DNA of 64,000 nt from contig NZ_RFFJ01000003.1 in NCBI RefSeq assembly GCF_003696235.1, forward strand, positions 40,987-104,986. Reading direction: 5' to 3'. The notes beneath the pieces were generated by a model. It did no database searches. It was not told the origin of the DNA and was given only the letters and a program-made list of their open reading frames with translations. Positions within the stretch are counted from its first letter, which is position 1. Each line of letters opens with the position of its first letter. Shown here one piece after another: positions 8,456-16,114 of this stretch. Made by a program: the position numbers and the translations under genes. This DNA comes from Streptomyces triticirhizae (lineage in GTDB: Bacteria; Actinomycetota; Actinomycetes; Streptomycetales; Streptomycetaceae).

Positions 8456-8637
8456 ACCCACCCCGGGCGGGCGCCGGGCGACGCCTCCCACGCGTCGCGC
8501 TCCCGGTCCCTGGCGCCTCCCGGGACGAGGCCGTGTCCCCACCCTGCGGCGTACTCCCGCCCTGCGGCGGCGCGTTGACGACGCCCGTTCGGCTGCGGGC
8601 GCCCGTCGAGCACCGCCCATCCAGCCGAGCCCCCCGT

Positions 8638-9486
8638 TCAGTTGAGCACGTCGTGCCGCGCGGCCGGCCCGTCCCGTTCACCGTCTGGCTCCTCCGGCTC
8701 CTCCGGCTCCGCTTCGCGCTCCGGCGCGCCGCGTTCCGCCTCCACGGTCACCGAGAAGGAGAAGCGGTCGCCCCGGTAGGACATCAGGGCCACGTCCACC
8801 ACCCGCCCGGTCAGGTCGTGCTCCACGCCCGTGATGTGCAGGATCGGGCTGAGCAGCGGCACCTCCAGCAGCCTGGCCGTGGTGGGATCGGCCAGCCTGG
8901 CCTGCGCCGTGTTGTCGACGCGGCCGACCCTGACCCCCGCCACGTCCCGCAGCACCCGCGTCATGGGCCAACGCTCCAGCGCCGAGGGGTCGATGCGGTC
9001 GGCGACCTCGGGGTGGATCAGGTTCTCCACCCAGCTCACCGGCTCCCCGTCCGGCGCGGCGCGGCGCAGCCGCCGGAAGCGCACCACCTCGGCGACCCCG
9101 GGGAAGTGCTCCACCAGCCCGGTCGGCACCGGCACCGGCACGGGGCCCGGGTCCAGCAGGGTGGTGTGGCCCCCGGACTGCTGGGCGACGATGGTGTCCA
9201 ACGTGCCCAACAGCCGCACGGGCACCCCGCGTTGGGCCGCCGGCTCGATGAAGGTGCCACGCCTGCGGTGCCGGCTGATCAGCCCCTCGGTCTCCAGCTC
9301 CTTCAGGGCCTGCCGCATGGTCAGCACGCTCACGCCGAAGTGCTCGGCGAGCTGCTCCTCGGTGGGCAGGCGCAGCGGCGCGTGGGGCGGGCGCCCGAGT
9401 ATGGAGGCGCGTAACGACTGGGAGACCTGGTACCACAGCGGGAGCTTGCGGTTCAGGTCGATCGAGTCGGGGGCGAAGACGTTCAC
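8638..9486 (-). CDS. GntR/HutC-family transcriptional regulator with TTA codon
   Basis: This is a 282-residue regulator with an N-terminal winged helix (LPLWYQVSQSLRASIL ... LPTEEQLAEHFGVSVLTMRQ ... LETEGLISRHRRRGTFI) followed by a UTRA effector domain (FRRLRRAAPDGEPVSWVENL ... SPILHITGVEHDLTGRVVDV ... YRGDRFSFSV). The C-terminal tail is acidic and low in complexity. The GTG at 9486 was chosen because the helix-turn-helix normally begins soon after the start; the ribosome-binding site is weak. The leucine in QSLRASIL is encoded by TTA at 9412-9414, the rare codon read by bldA tRNA in Streptomyces. It is 55 bases downstream of hmgA on the same strand, so it may regulate or be co-transcribed with homogentisate breakdown. 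Confidence 0.88.
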   Translation of the reverse strand: MNVFAPDSIDLNRKLPLWYQVSQSLRASILGRPPHAPLRLPTEEQLAEHFGVSVLTMRQALKELETEGLISRHRRRGTFIEPAAQRGVPVRLLGTLDTIVAQQSGGHTTLLDPGPVPVPVPTGLVEHFPGVAEVVRFRRLRRAAPDGEPVSWVENLIHPEVADRIDPSALERWPMTRVLRDVAGVRVGRVDNTAQARLADPTTARLLEVPLLSPILHITGVEHDLTGRVVDVALMSYRGDRFSFSVTVEAERGAPEREAEPEEPEEPDGERDGPAARHDVLN

Positions 9487-9541
9487 GGCTGACGGACTTT
9501 CGGGTCGGGAGGCGAACCGGCGCCGGCCCGGCGGGCCCTCG

Positions 9542-10909
9542 CTACGGTCGCGTCGGGGAGAAACGCTGCTCAAGACCTTGCCACACCTCGTCGTAGCGGC
9601 GCTGACGGTGGGAGGCGTCGGCGGCCAGCGCGGTGAGCGCCACCGGCCAACGCGTCTCGAACATGAACGCAAGCCCGTCATCGATCCGTTCCGGGCGCAG
9701 CTCGGCCGTGCTGGCCCGCTCGAAGGTGATCCGGTCCGGGCCGTGCGCGGACATCATGGTGTGCAGCGAGCCGCCACCGGGCCGGAAGCCCTCCGCCTTG
9801 GCGTCGTAGGCGCCCTCGATCAGGCCCATGTACTCGGTCATCACGTTGCGGTGGAAGTAGGGCGGCCGGAAGGTGTCCTCGCCCACCAGCCAGCGGGGCG
9901 CGAAGACCACGAAGTCCACGTTGGCCTGGCCCGGCAGCTCCGACGGCGAGGTCAGCACGGTGAAGATCGAGGGATCGGGGTGGTCATAGCTGATCGAACC
10001 CAGCACATTGAACCGGCGCAGGTCATAGAGGTAGGGCACATGGCTGCCGTGCCAGGCCACCACGTCCAGCGGCGAGTGGTCGTACTCGGCGGCCCAGAGC
10101 CGGCCGCAGAACTTGGTGACCACCTCGACCGGGCCGCTCGCCTCCTCGTAGGCGGCCGTGGGCGCCAGGAAGTCCCGCGCGTTGGCCAGGCCGTTGGCGC
10201 CGATCGGCCCCAGCTCGGGCAGCGTGAACGGCTGTCCGTGGTTCTCGCAGACATACCCGCGCGCCGGCCCCTCGGGCAGCTCCACCCGGAACCGCACCCC
10301 GCGCGGGATCAGCGCCACCTGTCCCGGCGAGGCCCGCAGCACGCCCAACTCGGTGCGCAGCAGCAGCGTTCCGCGCTCGGGCACCAGCAGCAGTTCGCCG
10401 TCCGCGTCGCCGAACACCCGGTCGGTCATGGGGGAGTTGGCGTGGTAGAGGTGGATCGCCATGCCGGAGCGCAGCCGGGTGTCACCGTTGCCGCCCAGGG
10501 TCCACAGCCCGGCGACGAAGTCGGTGCCGGCCGGCGGCTCGGGCAGCGGGTCCCAGCGCATCCGGTTGGGATCGGGCTCGGTCTCCTCGAACGGCGCGCC
10601 GCGCAGCGAGCCGTTGCCGATCCGGTGGAACGGCGGATGCGCGGCCGAGGGGCGCAGACGATAGAGCCACGAGCGCCGGTTGTGCGCCCTCGGCTCGGTG
10701 AACGCGGTGCCGCTGAGCTGCTCGGCGTAGAGCCCCAGGGGCGCGCGCTGGGGCGAGTTGCGCCCCACAGGGAGCGCCCCCGGCACCGCCTCGCTGCTGT
10801 GCTCGTTGCCGAACCCGGTCAGATAGCGCGGCGCCCCCTGGTCCCAGTCGGGGCTCGGCCGTTCGCCGGCGGTCGACGCCGCCGTGGTCGCCTCGTCGGT
10901 GTCCATCAC
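9542..10909 (-). CDS. hmgA: Homogentisate 1,2-dioxygenase
   Basis: This enzyme opens the ring of homogentisate to maleylacetoacetate in tyrosine and phenylalanine breakdown, using a non-heme iron. The 455-residue length fits the family. Recognisable blocks are [19 protein letters not shown] near the N-terminus, [20 protein letters not shown], and the iron-site region [20 protein letters not shown] followed by [15 protein letters not shown]. Loss of this enzyme usually gives brown pyomelanin. Two adjacent ATG codons (10909, 10906) could start it. The maleylacetoacetate isomerase and fumarylacetoacetase genes are not adjacent. Confidence 0.97.
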   Translation of the reverse strand: MMDTDEATTAASTAGERPSPDWDQGAPRYLTGFGNEHSSEAVPGALPVGRNSPQRAPLGLYAEQLSGTAFTEPRAHNRRSWLYRLRPSAAHPPFHRIGNGSLRGAPFEETEPDPNRMRWDPLPEPPAGTDFVAGLWTLGGNGDTRLRSGMAIHLYHANSPMTDRVFGDADGELLLVPERGTLLLRTELGVLRASPGQVALIPRGVRFRVELPEGPARGYVCENHGQPFTLPELGPIGANGLANARDFLAPTAAYEEASGPVEVVTKFCGRLWAAEYDHSPLDVVAWHGSHVPYLYDLRRFNVLGSISYDHPDPSIFTVLTSPSELPGQANVDFVVFAPRWLVGEDTFRPPYFHRNVMTEYMGLIEGAYDAKAEGFRPGGGSLHTMMSAHGPDRITFERASTAELRPERIDDGLAFMFETRWPVALTALAADASHRQRRYDEVWQGLEQRFSPTRP

Positions 10910-10978
10910 ACACTCCCGCCGCCGCTGATTCCTCTGATGGTGCGCAGGAATTGACGGTAGGAACGCCGGTCGGGCAAG

Positions 10979-12286
10979 TCAACGACCCTGCGGAGTCCGG
11001 CTCAACAACTCAGCCGTCTGCCGACGGTTGCGATACGGGTGCAACGCCTGGCGCATCGCGCGCAACGCCTGCTCGGCGTCGCCGGACCGCAGCCGCTCCC
11101 GCCCGTCGAGGAATCCGCTCCACGCCGCGCACGCCTCGTCCAGCCGGCCGGCCCGCAGCAGGAGTTGGCCGAATCTCGCCTGTGTCAGCGCCCGGCCGCG
11201 CAGGTCGGAGGGCGAGCGTTCCACGGCCGAGCGCCGCAGCGCGCCCAGCGCGCCCGGCAGGTCGCCCAGGGCCTCCAGCACCCCGGCCGTCTGGAAGTGC
11301 AGCGCGGCGGTCGGATAGCTGTCGAACGGGGCGCCGGCACCGCCCGCCTGCTCGGCCGCCCGCTCCGCCCGGCCGAGCACGGCGAGGGCCTCCCTGCGGT
11401 CCCCGCTGCGGGCCAGCACCACCGCCAACTGCGTGCCCACATACGCCTGGTGCGCCGGCGGAGCGCCGTGCGCCCCCTGCTGCGCCGCCTCCGCCAGCTG
11501 GAGCGCCGAGGGCAGATGCCCCAGGCGCTGCGCCTGCGCGCTCATCGCGCGCAGCACCACGCTCCAGGCGGTGCGGTCCCCGGACTCCCCGGCCAGCCGC
11601 TGCGCGTAGTTGTAGTAGCGCTGGGCCACGCCGTGCAGCAGCCCGTCCTCGTACATGCGGGCCAGCAGGAAGGCCAGCCGGCTGGCCAGCACCAGCAACT
11701 CGGCCCGCATCCTGGGCGTCTGCCGGGACCCGAGCAGCGGCACCACGTCGTCGGCCAGATAGGCGGAGAGCGCGCTGCGGGCGTGCCGGCCGCCGTGGGA
11801 GTCGATCGAGGTGGCGAAGAACTCCACCGCGTCGTGCAGCGCCTTGGTCTCCTCGGCGCGCTGGCCCAGGCCCCTGAACCGCGCTGGCCCCTGCGGCGGA
11901 TGCGGCACCACGGCGTCCGCGACCCGGTAGGGGCGCTGGTGCAGCGGCACCCGGCGGGCGGCGTCGGCGTCCGAGCGGCAGAGCGCGGTGAAGCCGGTGA
12001 CCGGGTCGATCGGCGGGCCCTCGCTGGCGACGTCGGCGAACCCGGCCGCCTCCGGGGTGATCGCCCGGCCGATCCGTCGGGACAGCGCCTCGGCGGCGAG
12101 TTGGGGCACCGGGTGGCGGGGCTGGGTGCCCGACAGCCAGTGCGCGACGGCGGTGCGGTCGTAGCGGAGCGTGGAGCCGATCTCGGCCCCCAGGATGTTG
12201 ACGGAACGCGCCAGCGCCTCCTGTGTCCAACCGGCCTCGGTGAGCAAGGCGCGCAGCCGGTGGTTCGGCCCCTGCCGCTTCTTCAT
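10979..12286 (-). CDS. HTH regulator with TPR-like C-terminal domain
   Basis: The N-terminal part (about 435 residues with the chosen start) is an XRE-like helix-turn-helix (LRALLTEAGWTQEALARSVN ... YDRTAVAHWLSGTQPRHPVP). The rest is a long run of alpha-helical TPR-like repeats (for example QRYYNYAQRLAGESGDRTAW, LPSALQLAEAAQQGA, REALAVLGRAERAAEQAGG). This architecture is common in streptomycete regulators. The start is uncertain: ATG 12286 follows GGAGG by only one base, while an upstream ATG at 12331 would add 15 residues and lacks a ribosome-binding site. Confidence 0.8.
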   Translation of the reverse strand: MKKRQGPNHRLRALLTEAGWTQEALARSVNILGAEIGSTLRYDRTAVAHWLSGTQPRHPVPQLAAEALSRRIGRAITPEAAGFADVASEGPPIDPVTGFTALCRSDADAARRVPLHQRPYRVADAVVPHPPQGPARFRGLGQRAEETKALHDAVEFFATSIDSHGGRHARSALSAYLADDVVPLLGSRQTPRMRAELLVLASRLAFLLARMYEDGLLHGVAQRYYNYAQRLAGESGDRTAWSVVLRAMSAQAQRLGHLPSALQLAEAAQQGAHGAPPAHQAYVGTQLAVVLARSGDRREALAVLGRAERAAEQAGGAGAPFDSYPTAALHFQTAGVLEALGDLPGALGALRRSAVERSPSDLRGRALTQARFGQLLLRAGRLDEACAAWSGFLDGRERLRSGDAEQALRAMRQALHPYRNRRQTAELLSRTPQGR

Positions 12287-12436
12287 GCCTCCAGTGGTCT
12301 CACGCCGGGGGCGCGAGTCGCCAGGGCGCATGGAGGCATGGGGCGCGGTCGCTCTGCACCCCGATCACACGATCGAGTTGCTTTTGGGGCATTCGGTCAT
12401 GCTCAAGTGGCGTGCGGCGACACGGTGGTTGACCGT

Positions 12437-12598
12437 ATGGGCATGAATGATCCGAACGCGTATGCCACGGTCGTCCGTCCGCCCAAGCCGTCCGAGACCG
12501 CGAACCCCCGGAACGCGCCCGCGCGTTGGGCCCCCGAGGCGGACGAGCGGTCCGTTCCCTCGGCCGTCGCCGTTGACCGTCGGACCGTGGGCGGGTGA
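12437..12598 (+). CDS. Possible 53-residue peptide, divergent from the TPR regulator
   Basis: A short frame starts ATGGGCATGAATGAT and reads MGMNDPNAYATVVRPPKPSE, then a Pro/Ala/Arg-rich remainder ending DRRTVGG. It has no signal sequence or domain. The case for it is weak: no clear ribosome-binding site, but clean frame and a position divergent from an HTH-TPR regulator. It could equally be non-coding leader. The rest of the 12287-12699 gap holds only the tandem repeat listed next. Confidence 0.25.
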   Translation: MGMNDPNAYATVVRPPKPSETANPRNAPARWAPEADERSVPSAVAVDRRTVGG

Positions 12599-12607
12599 CG
12601 GCTGTCC

Positions 12608-12635
12608 GTTGACCGCCGTCGGTTGACCGCCGTCG
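12608..12635. repeat. Perfect 14-bp tandem repeat, GTTGACCGCCGTCG x2
   Basis: Two exact, abutting copies of GTTGACCGCCGTCG. A related GTTGACCGTCGG lies 36 bases upstream at 12572. Closely spaced direct repeats between a regulator gene and a convergent MaoC gene could be a binding array, or a replication-slippage product. Confidence 0.6.
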
Positions 12636-12699
12636 GTGGAACGTCGCCCGCCCGGCCCGGCGTCCCGCCACCGCCGGGGCCGGGCCCCGCAGGTGGCGG

Positions 12700-13161
12700 T
12701 CAGGGGAGGAAGCGGGTGACGGTCTCCGCCGCGCAGACCGGCTTCTCGCCGCCCTCCCGCTCCACGGTGACCGCCAGGGTGAGCTGCCAACCGTCGCGCA
12801 CCGGCTCGGCGTTGACCACCGAGCCCCGGGCCCGCACCCGGGAGCCCACCGGGAGCGGGGCGGGGAAGCGCACGCGGTTGCTGCCGTAGTTGATGGCCAT
12901 CCGCACGCCTTCCACGCGCAGCAGCTGGGGGGTCAGCACGGGCAGCAGCGCCAACGTCAGATAGCCATGGGCGATCGTTGACCCGAAGGGGCCGTTCGCC
13001 GCCCGTTCCCGATCGGTGTGAATCCACTGGTGATCGCCGGTGGCCTCCGCGAACTGGTCGATCCTGCGCTGGTCGACGAGCAGCCAGTCGCTCGGGCCCA
13101 GCGGCTCGCCGATCGCCTCCGGCAGGGCGTCGGGCGAGGAGATGATCCGTGGTTCAGCCAT
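12700..13161 (-). CDS. MaoC-family (R)-enoyl-CoA hydratase-like protein
   Basis: This is a 153-residue hot-dog fold protein. The hydratase signature is clear: FAEATGDHQWIHTDRERAAN, then GPFGSTIAHGYLTLALLPVL, giving the Asp and His of the active site. The family hydrates enoyl-CoA thioesters in fatty-acid or polyketide-related metabolism. ATG 13161 was chosen over an upstream start at 13233 because it gives normal length. No ribosome-binding site is evident, and a TATTCT hexamer ends 8 bases upstream, so the mRNA may be nearly leaderless. Confidence 0.88.
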   Translation of the reverse strand: MAEPRIISSPDALPEAIGEPLGPSDWLLVDQRRIDQFAEATGDHQWIHTDRERAANGPFGSTIAHGYLTLALLPVLTPQLLRVEGVRMAINYGSNRVRFPAPLPVGSRVRARGSVVNAEPVRDGWQLTLAVTVEREGGEKPVCAAETVTRFLP

Positions 13162-13208
13162 CCGGCCAGAATACTCAGCGGTAGCCACGCGGGGGAGGGG
13201 TCGGCGGA

Positions 13209-13571
13209 TCAGCCCGAAGCGGTCACCAGCCACACCCCGGCCAGCACCGCCAGCGCGATCACGCTCCCGGCGGCGAGCAGCACGGTGCCAGGGCCCACGC
13301 TCCGGTCGCCCGACCTGGCCAGCGAGACGATCCGCCGCTGGGTCAACACCAGGAAGCCGGCCCAGACCAGTGCCGCGCCGGCCACCGCCAACCCGCCGGC
13401 CAGCGCCCCCGAGTCCGCCATCACCACCCCGCGCCCCGCGAGCACCAGGGTCAGCGCGAAGGCCAGGGTGGTCCGCCGCCAGGCCAGCCGGGTGCGTTCC
13501 TCCTGCCCCTCGCCGGCCCGCCGCCCCTCGCCCGCGCGTCCCGCCGAATCCTCGGGCTCTAGTGGGGCCAC
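13209..13571 (-). CDS. DUF202 family membrane protein (second of pair)
   Basis: This is a 120-residue protein whose hydrophilic head (rich in Gly, Arg and Glu) precedes RTRLAWRRTTLAFALTLVLA, the arginine-rich entry typical of DUF202. Three membrane spans follow. GTG 13571 overlaps the end of the preceding DUF202 gene by 13 bases, implying coupled translation. Function of the family is not established. Confidence 0.8.
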   Translation of the reverse strand: MAPLEPEDSAGRAGEGRRAGEGQEERTRLAWRRTTLAFALTLVLAGRGVVMADSGALAGGLAVAGAALVWAGFLVLTQRRIVSLARSGDRSVGPGTVLLAAGSVIALAVLAGVWLVTASG

Positions 13572-13948
13572 AGCAGGGCCCCGATGACCAGCAGCGCCGT
13601 GAGCACCGTGCCCACCGAGAGCACGGCGGGGAACCGGCTCAACGGCAGGTCGTCGCCGCGCCGTATGGCCCGCTCGGTGCGCACCCAGTGGTCGACCGCG
13701 CGCACCGCGCACAGCGCGCCGCACAGCACCAGCAGCAGCGCCACGGCCGTCCGGAACGCCCACGGCAGCTCGGTCAGGAACTGCTGCACCGCGATCCCGC
13801 CGGCGAGCAGCGCCAGGGCGGTCCTCAACCAGGCGAGAAACGTGCGCTCGTTGGCGAGCGAGAACCGGTAGTCCGGCGTCTTCCCCTCGTTCCGCATCCG
13901 CTGGGGGGAGAACCACCACCGCACGGCATCCCACGTTCGTCCGATCAC
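13559..13948 (-). CDS. DUF202 / YidH-like membrane protein (first of pair)
   Basis: This is a 129-residue protein with the DUF202 signature DYRFSLANERTFLAWLRTAL and three hydrophobic spans (ALLAGGIAVQQFL, AVALLLVLCGALCAV, VLSVGTVLTALLVIGALLW). YidH-like proteins are small inner-membrane proteins of unknown role. The start lies only 9 bases from the outer edge of a MITE, so any promoter of this two-gene operon must lie in or across that element. Confidence 0.85.
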   Translation of the reverse strand: MIGRTWDAVRWWFSPQRMRNEGKTPDYRFSLANERTFLAWLRTALALLAGGIAVQQFLTELPWAFRTAVALLLVLCGALCAVRAVDHWVRTERAIRRGDDLPLSRFPAVLSVGTVLTALLVIGALLWPH

Positions 13949-13956
13949 GCCCCCGA

Positions 13957-14130
13957 CCCTAGGTCGTGTCCGTAGAGTCTCGTCGGATCAGACCGCGGCG
14001 TTGGACGCGGTGCGTCGCAAGGCGCCGGATCGCAGCTCATACCTGGCCGTGTTCGCGCGATGCGGTAACGCGGCGAGGTGCCGCGTATGGCGTCGCGGAC
14101 CCGGCGAGACTTTACGAACACGGCCTAGGG
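13957..14130. mobile_element. MITE-like element, 174 bp, with 30-bp terminal inverted repeats
   Basis: The left end at 13957-13986 (CCCTAGGTCGTGTCCGTAGA...) and the reverse complement of the right end at 14130-14101 match at 26 of 30 positions. Similarity continues inward for another roughly 28 positions at lower identity, so the whole element can fold into a long hairpin. Both ends contain CTAG (13959-13962 and 14125-14128), consistent with a CTAG target duplication. No transposase frame fits inside. It is therefore a non-autonomous miniature element or the relic of an insertion sequence. Confidence 0.82.
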
Positions 14131-14298
14131 CCTGGCCGTTCAGAATCGGCCACCGAACGCCCGATCACCTGCACAAGCCGCCCATGACCGATCCATGCAT
14201 CGCTGCCTCGATCGATCTGCTCTTCTCCGGTCCTCGCGGTTGACGACCCGCTTCCGGGCCACCCAGGATCACTATCGATCGAACGGGAGGATCGTGGG

Positions 14299-15951
14299 AT
14301 GGCATATGACGCCGACGTGATCGTGATCGGCGCCGGGCTCGCCGGCCTGGCGGCCACGGCCGAACTGGCCGACGCCGGGCGCAAGGTCATCCTGCTGGAC
14401 CAGGAGCCGGAGGCGTCCGTCGGCGGCCAGGCCCACTGGTCCTTCGGCGGCCTCTTCCTGGTGAACTCCCCGGAGCAGCGCAGGCTTCGGGTGCGCGACA
14501 GCCACGAACTGGCCTGGCAGGACTGGCTGGGCACCGCCGGCTTCGACCGGCGCGAGGACCACTGGCCGCGCCGCTGGGCCGAGGCCTACGTGGACTTCGC
14601 CGCCGGCGAGAAGCGCTCCTGGCTGCACGGCATGGGCGTGCGGTTCTTCCCCGCCGTGGGCTGGGCTGAACGCGGCGGCTACGACGCCTCGGGGCACGGC
14701 AACTCCGTGCCCCGTTTCCATGTCACCTGGGGCACCGGGCCCGGCGTGGTGGCCCCGTTCGAACGCCGGGTCCGCCGGGCCGCCGAACGGGGCCTGGTGG
14801 ACCTGCGGTTCCGCCACCGGGTCAGCGGGCTGGCGCGCACCGGGGGAGAGGTGGACACCGTCCTGGGCGAGGTGCTGGCCGAGGACACCGCGCGGCGCGG
14901 CGTCGCCAGCAACCGGGAGGTGATCAGCGCCTTCGAACTCCGCGCCCAGGCCGTGATCATCACCTCCGGCGGCATCGGCGGCAACCCGGACCTGGTCCGC
15001 GCCGCCTGGCCCGAACGCCTGGGCAGCCCGCCGGCCCACCTGCTCAGTGGGGTTCCGGCCCATGTGGACGGGATGATGCTGGGCATCGCCGAACGCGCCG
15101 GCGCGCGACTGATCAACCGCGACCGGATGTGGCACTACACCGAGGGCATCACCAACTGGGACCCGATCTGGGCCCACCACGGCATCCGCATTCTGCCCGG
15201 GCCGTCCTCCCTCTGGCTGGACGCCAGGGGCCAACGGCTGCCGGTCCCGCTCTTCCCCGGCTTCGACACCCTGGGCACCCTGGAGCACCTCAGGCGCACC
15301 GGGCACGACCACAGCTGGTTCATCCTCACCCGGAAGATCGTCGAGAAGGAGTTCGCGCTCTCCGGCTCCGAGCAGAACCCCGACCTGACGGGGAAGAGCG
15401 TCCGCCAGGTCCTCGGCAGGGCCCGCTCCGGCGCCCCGGCCCCGGTGCGGGCGTTCCTCGAACGCGGCCCCGACTTCGTCGTGGAGCACGAACTCGGCGC
15501 GCTGGTCCGGGGGATGAACGCGGTCACCGGCGAGAAGCTGATCGACGAGTCCGAACTGCGCCGCCAGATCGAGGCCCGCGACCGGGAGATCGGAAACCGC
15601 TTCACCAAGGACCTCCAGATCACCGCGATGCGCGGCGCGCGGAGCTACCTCGGCGACCGACTGATCCGGATCGCCAGCCCGCACCGGCTGCTCGACCCCA
15701 AGGCGGGGCCGCTGATCGCGGTGCGGCTGCACATCCTCACCCGCAAGACGCTCGGTGGTCTGGAGACGGACCTCTCGGGTCGGGTGCTCACCGACGGCGG
15801 CGAGCCGCTGCCCGGCGTCTACGCGGCCGGCGAGGCGGCGGGCTTCGGCGGCGGGGGGATGCACGGCTACCGCTCGTTGGAGGGCACCTTCCTCGGCGGC
15901 TGTCTCTTCTCCGGCCGGACGGCCGGTCGGGCGGCGGCCAAGGCTATCTGA
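14299..15951 (+). CDS. FAD-dependent dehydrogenase (fumarate reductase/KstD-like flavoprotein)
   Basis: This is a 550-residue flavoprotein. The N-terminal Rossmann motif DVIVIGAGLAGLAATAELAD with the acid at the end of the second strand (VILLDQE) binds FAD. The C-terminal FAD block is LPGVYAAGEAAGFGGGGMHG followed by YRSLEGTFLGGCLFSGRTAG. The fold is that of the FAD_binding_2 group (fumarate reductase flavoprotein, 3-ketosteroid dehydrogenase, putative FAD-binding dehydrogenases). Substrate is unknown. Start ATG has GGGAGGATCGTGGG upstream. The gene stands alone, convergent with a BCCT transporter. Confidence 0.88.
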   Translation: MAYDADVIVIGAGLAGLAATAELADAGRKVILLDQEPEASVGGQAHWSFGGLFLVNSPEQRRLRVRDSHELAWQDWLGTAGFDRREDHWPRRWAEAYVDFAAGEKRSWLHGMGVRFFPAVGWAERGGYDASGHGNSVPRFHVTWGTGPGVVAPFERRVRRAAERGLVDLRFRHRVSGLARTGGEVDTVLGEVLAEDTARRGVASNREVISAFELRAQAVIITSGGIGGNPDLVRAAWPERLGSPPAHLLSGVPAHVDGMMLGIAERAGARLINRDRMWHYTEGITNWDPIWAHHGIRILPGPSSLWLDARGQRLPVPLFPGFDTLGTLEHLRRTGHDHSWFILTRKIVEKEFALSGSEQNPDLTGKSVRQVLGRARSGAPAPVRAFLERGPDFVVEHELGALVRGMNAVTGEKLIDESELRRQIEARDREIGNRFTKDLQITAMRGARSYLGDRLIRIASPHRLLDPKAGPLIAVRLHILTRKTLGGLETDLSGRVLTDGGEPLPGVYAAGEAAGFGGGGMHGYRSLEGTFLGGCLFSGRTAGRAAAKAI

Positions 15952-16089
15952 CCGAACCGACCGATCCGGCCGGGCCCCTGCGGCACCCGCCGACCGCCAA
16001 CCCGAGCCCGCGCGCCCTGCGTTGCCCCGAGCGCGCGGGACCCGGGGCGGCCGGCGTCGAGCCGACAGCCCCGGGCCCCGTCGCGCTGT

Positions 16090-16110
16090 CGCCGGCCCCT
16101 CGGGCCGGCG
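16090..16110. terminator. Bidirectional hairpin between FAD dehydrogenase and BCCT genes
   Basis: A 9-bp perfect stem (CGCCGGCCC with GGGCCGGCG) and a three-base CTC loop lie 4 bases past the BCCT stop on the minus strand and about 140 bases after the plus-strand gene. Confidence 0.65.
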
Positions 16111-16114
16111 CCCG

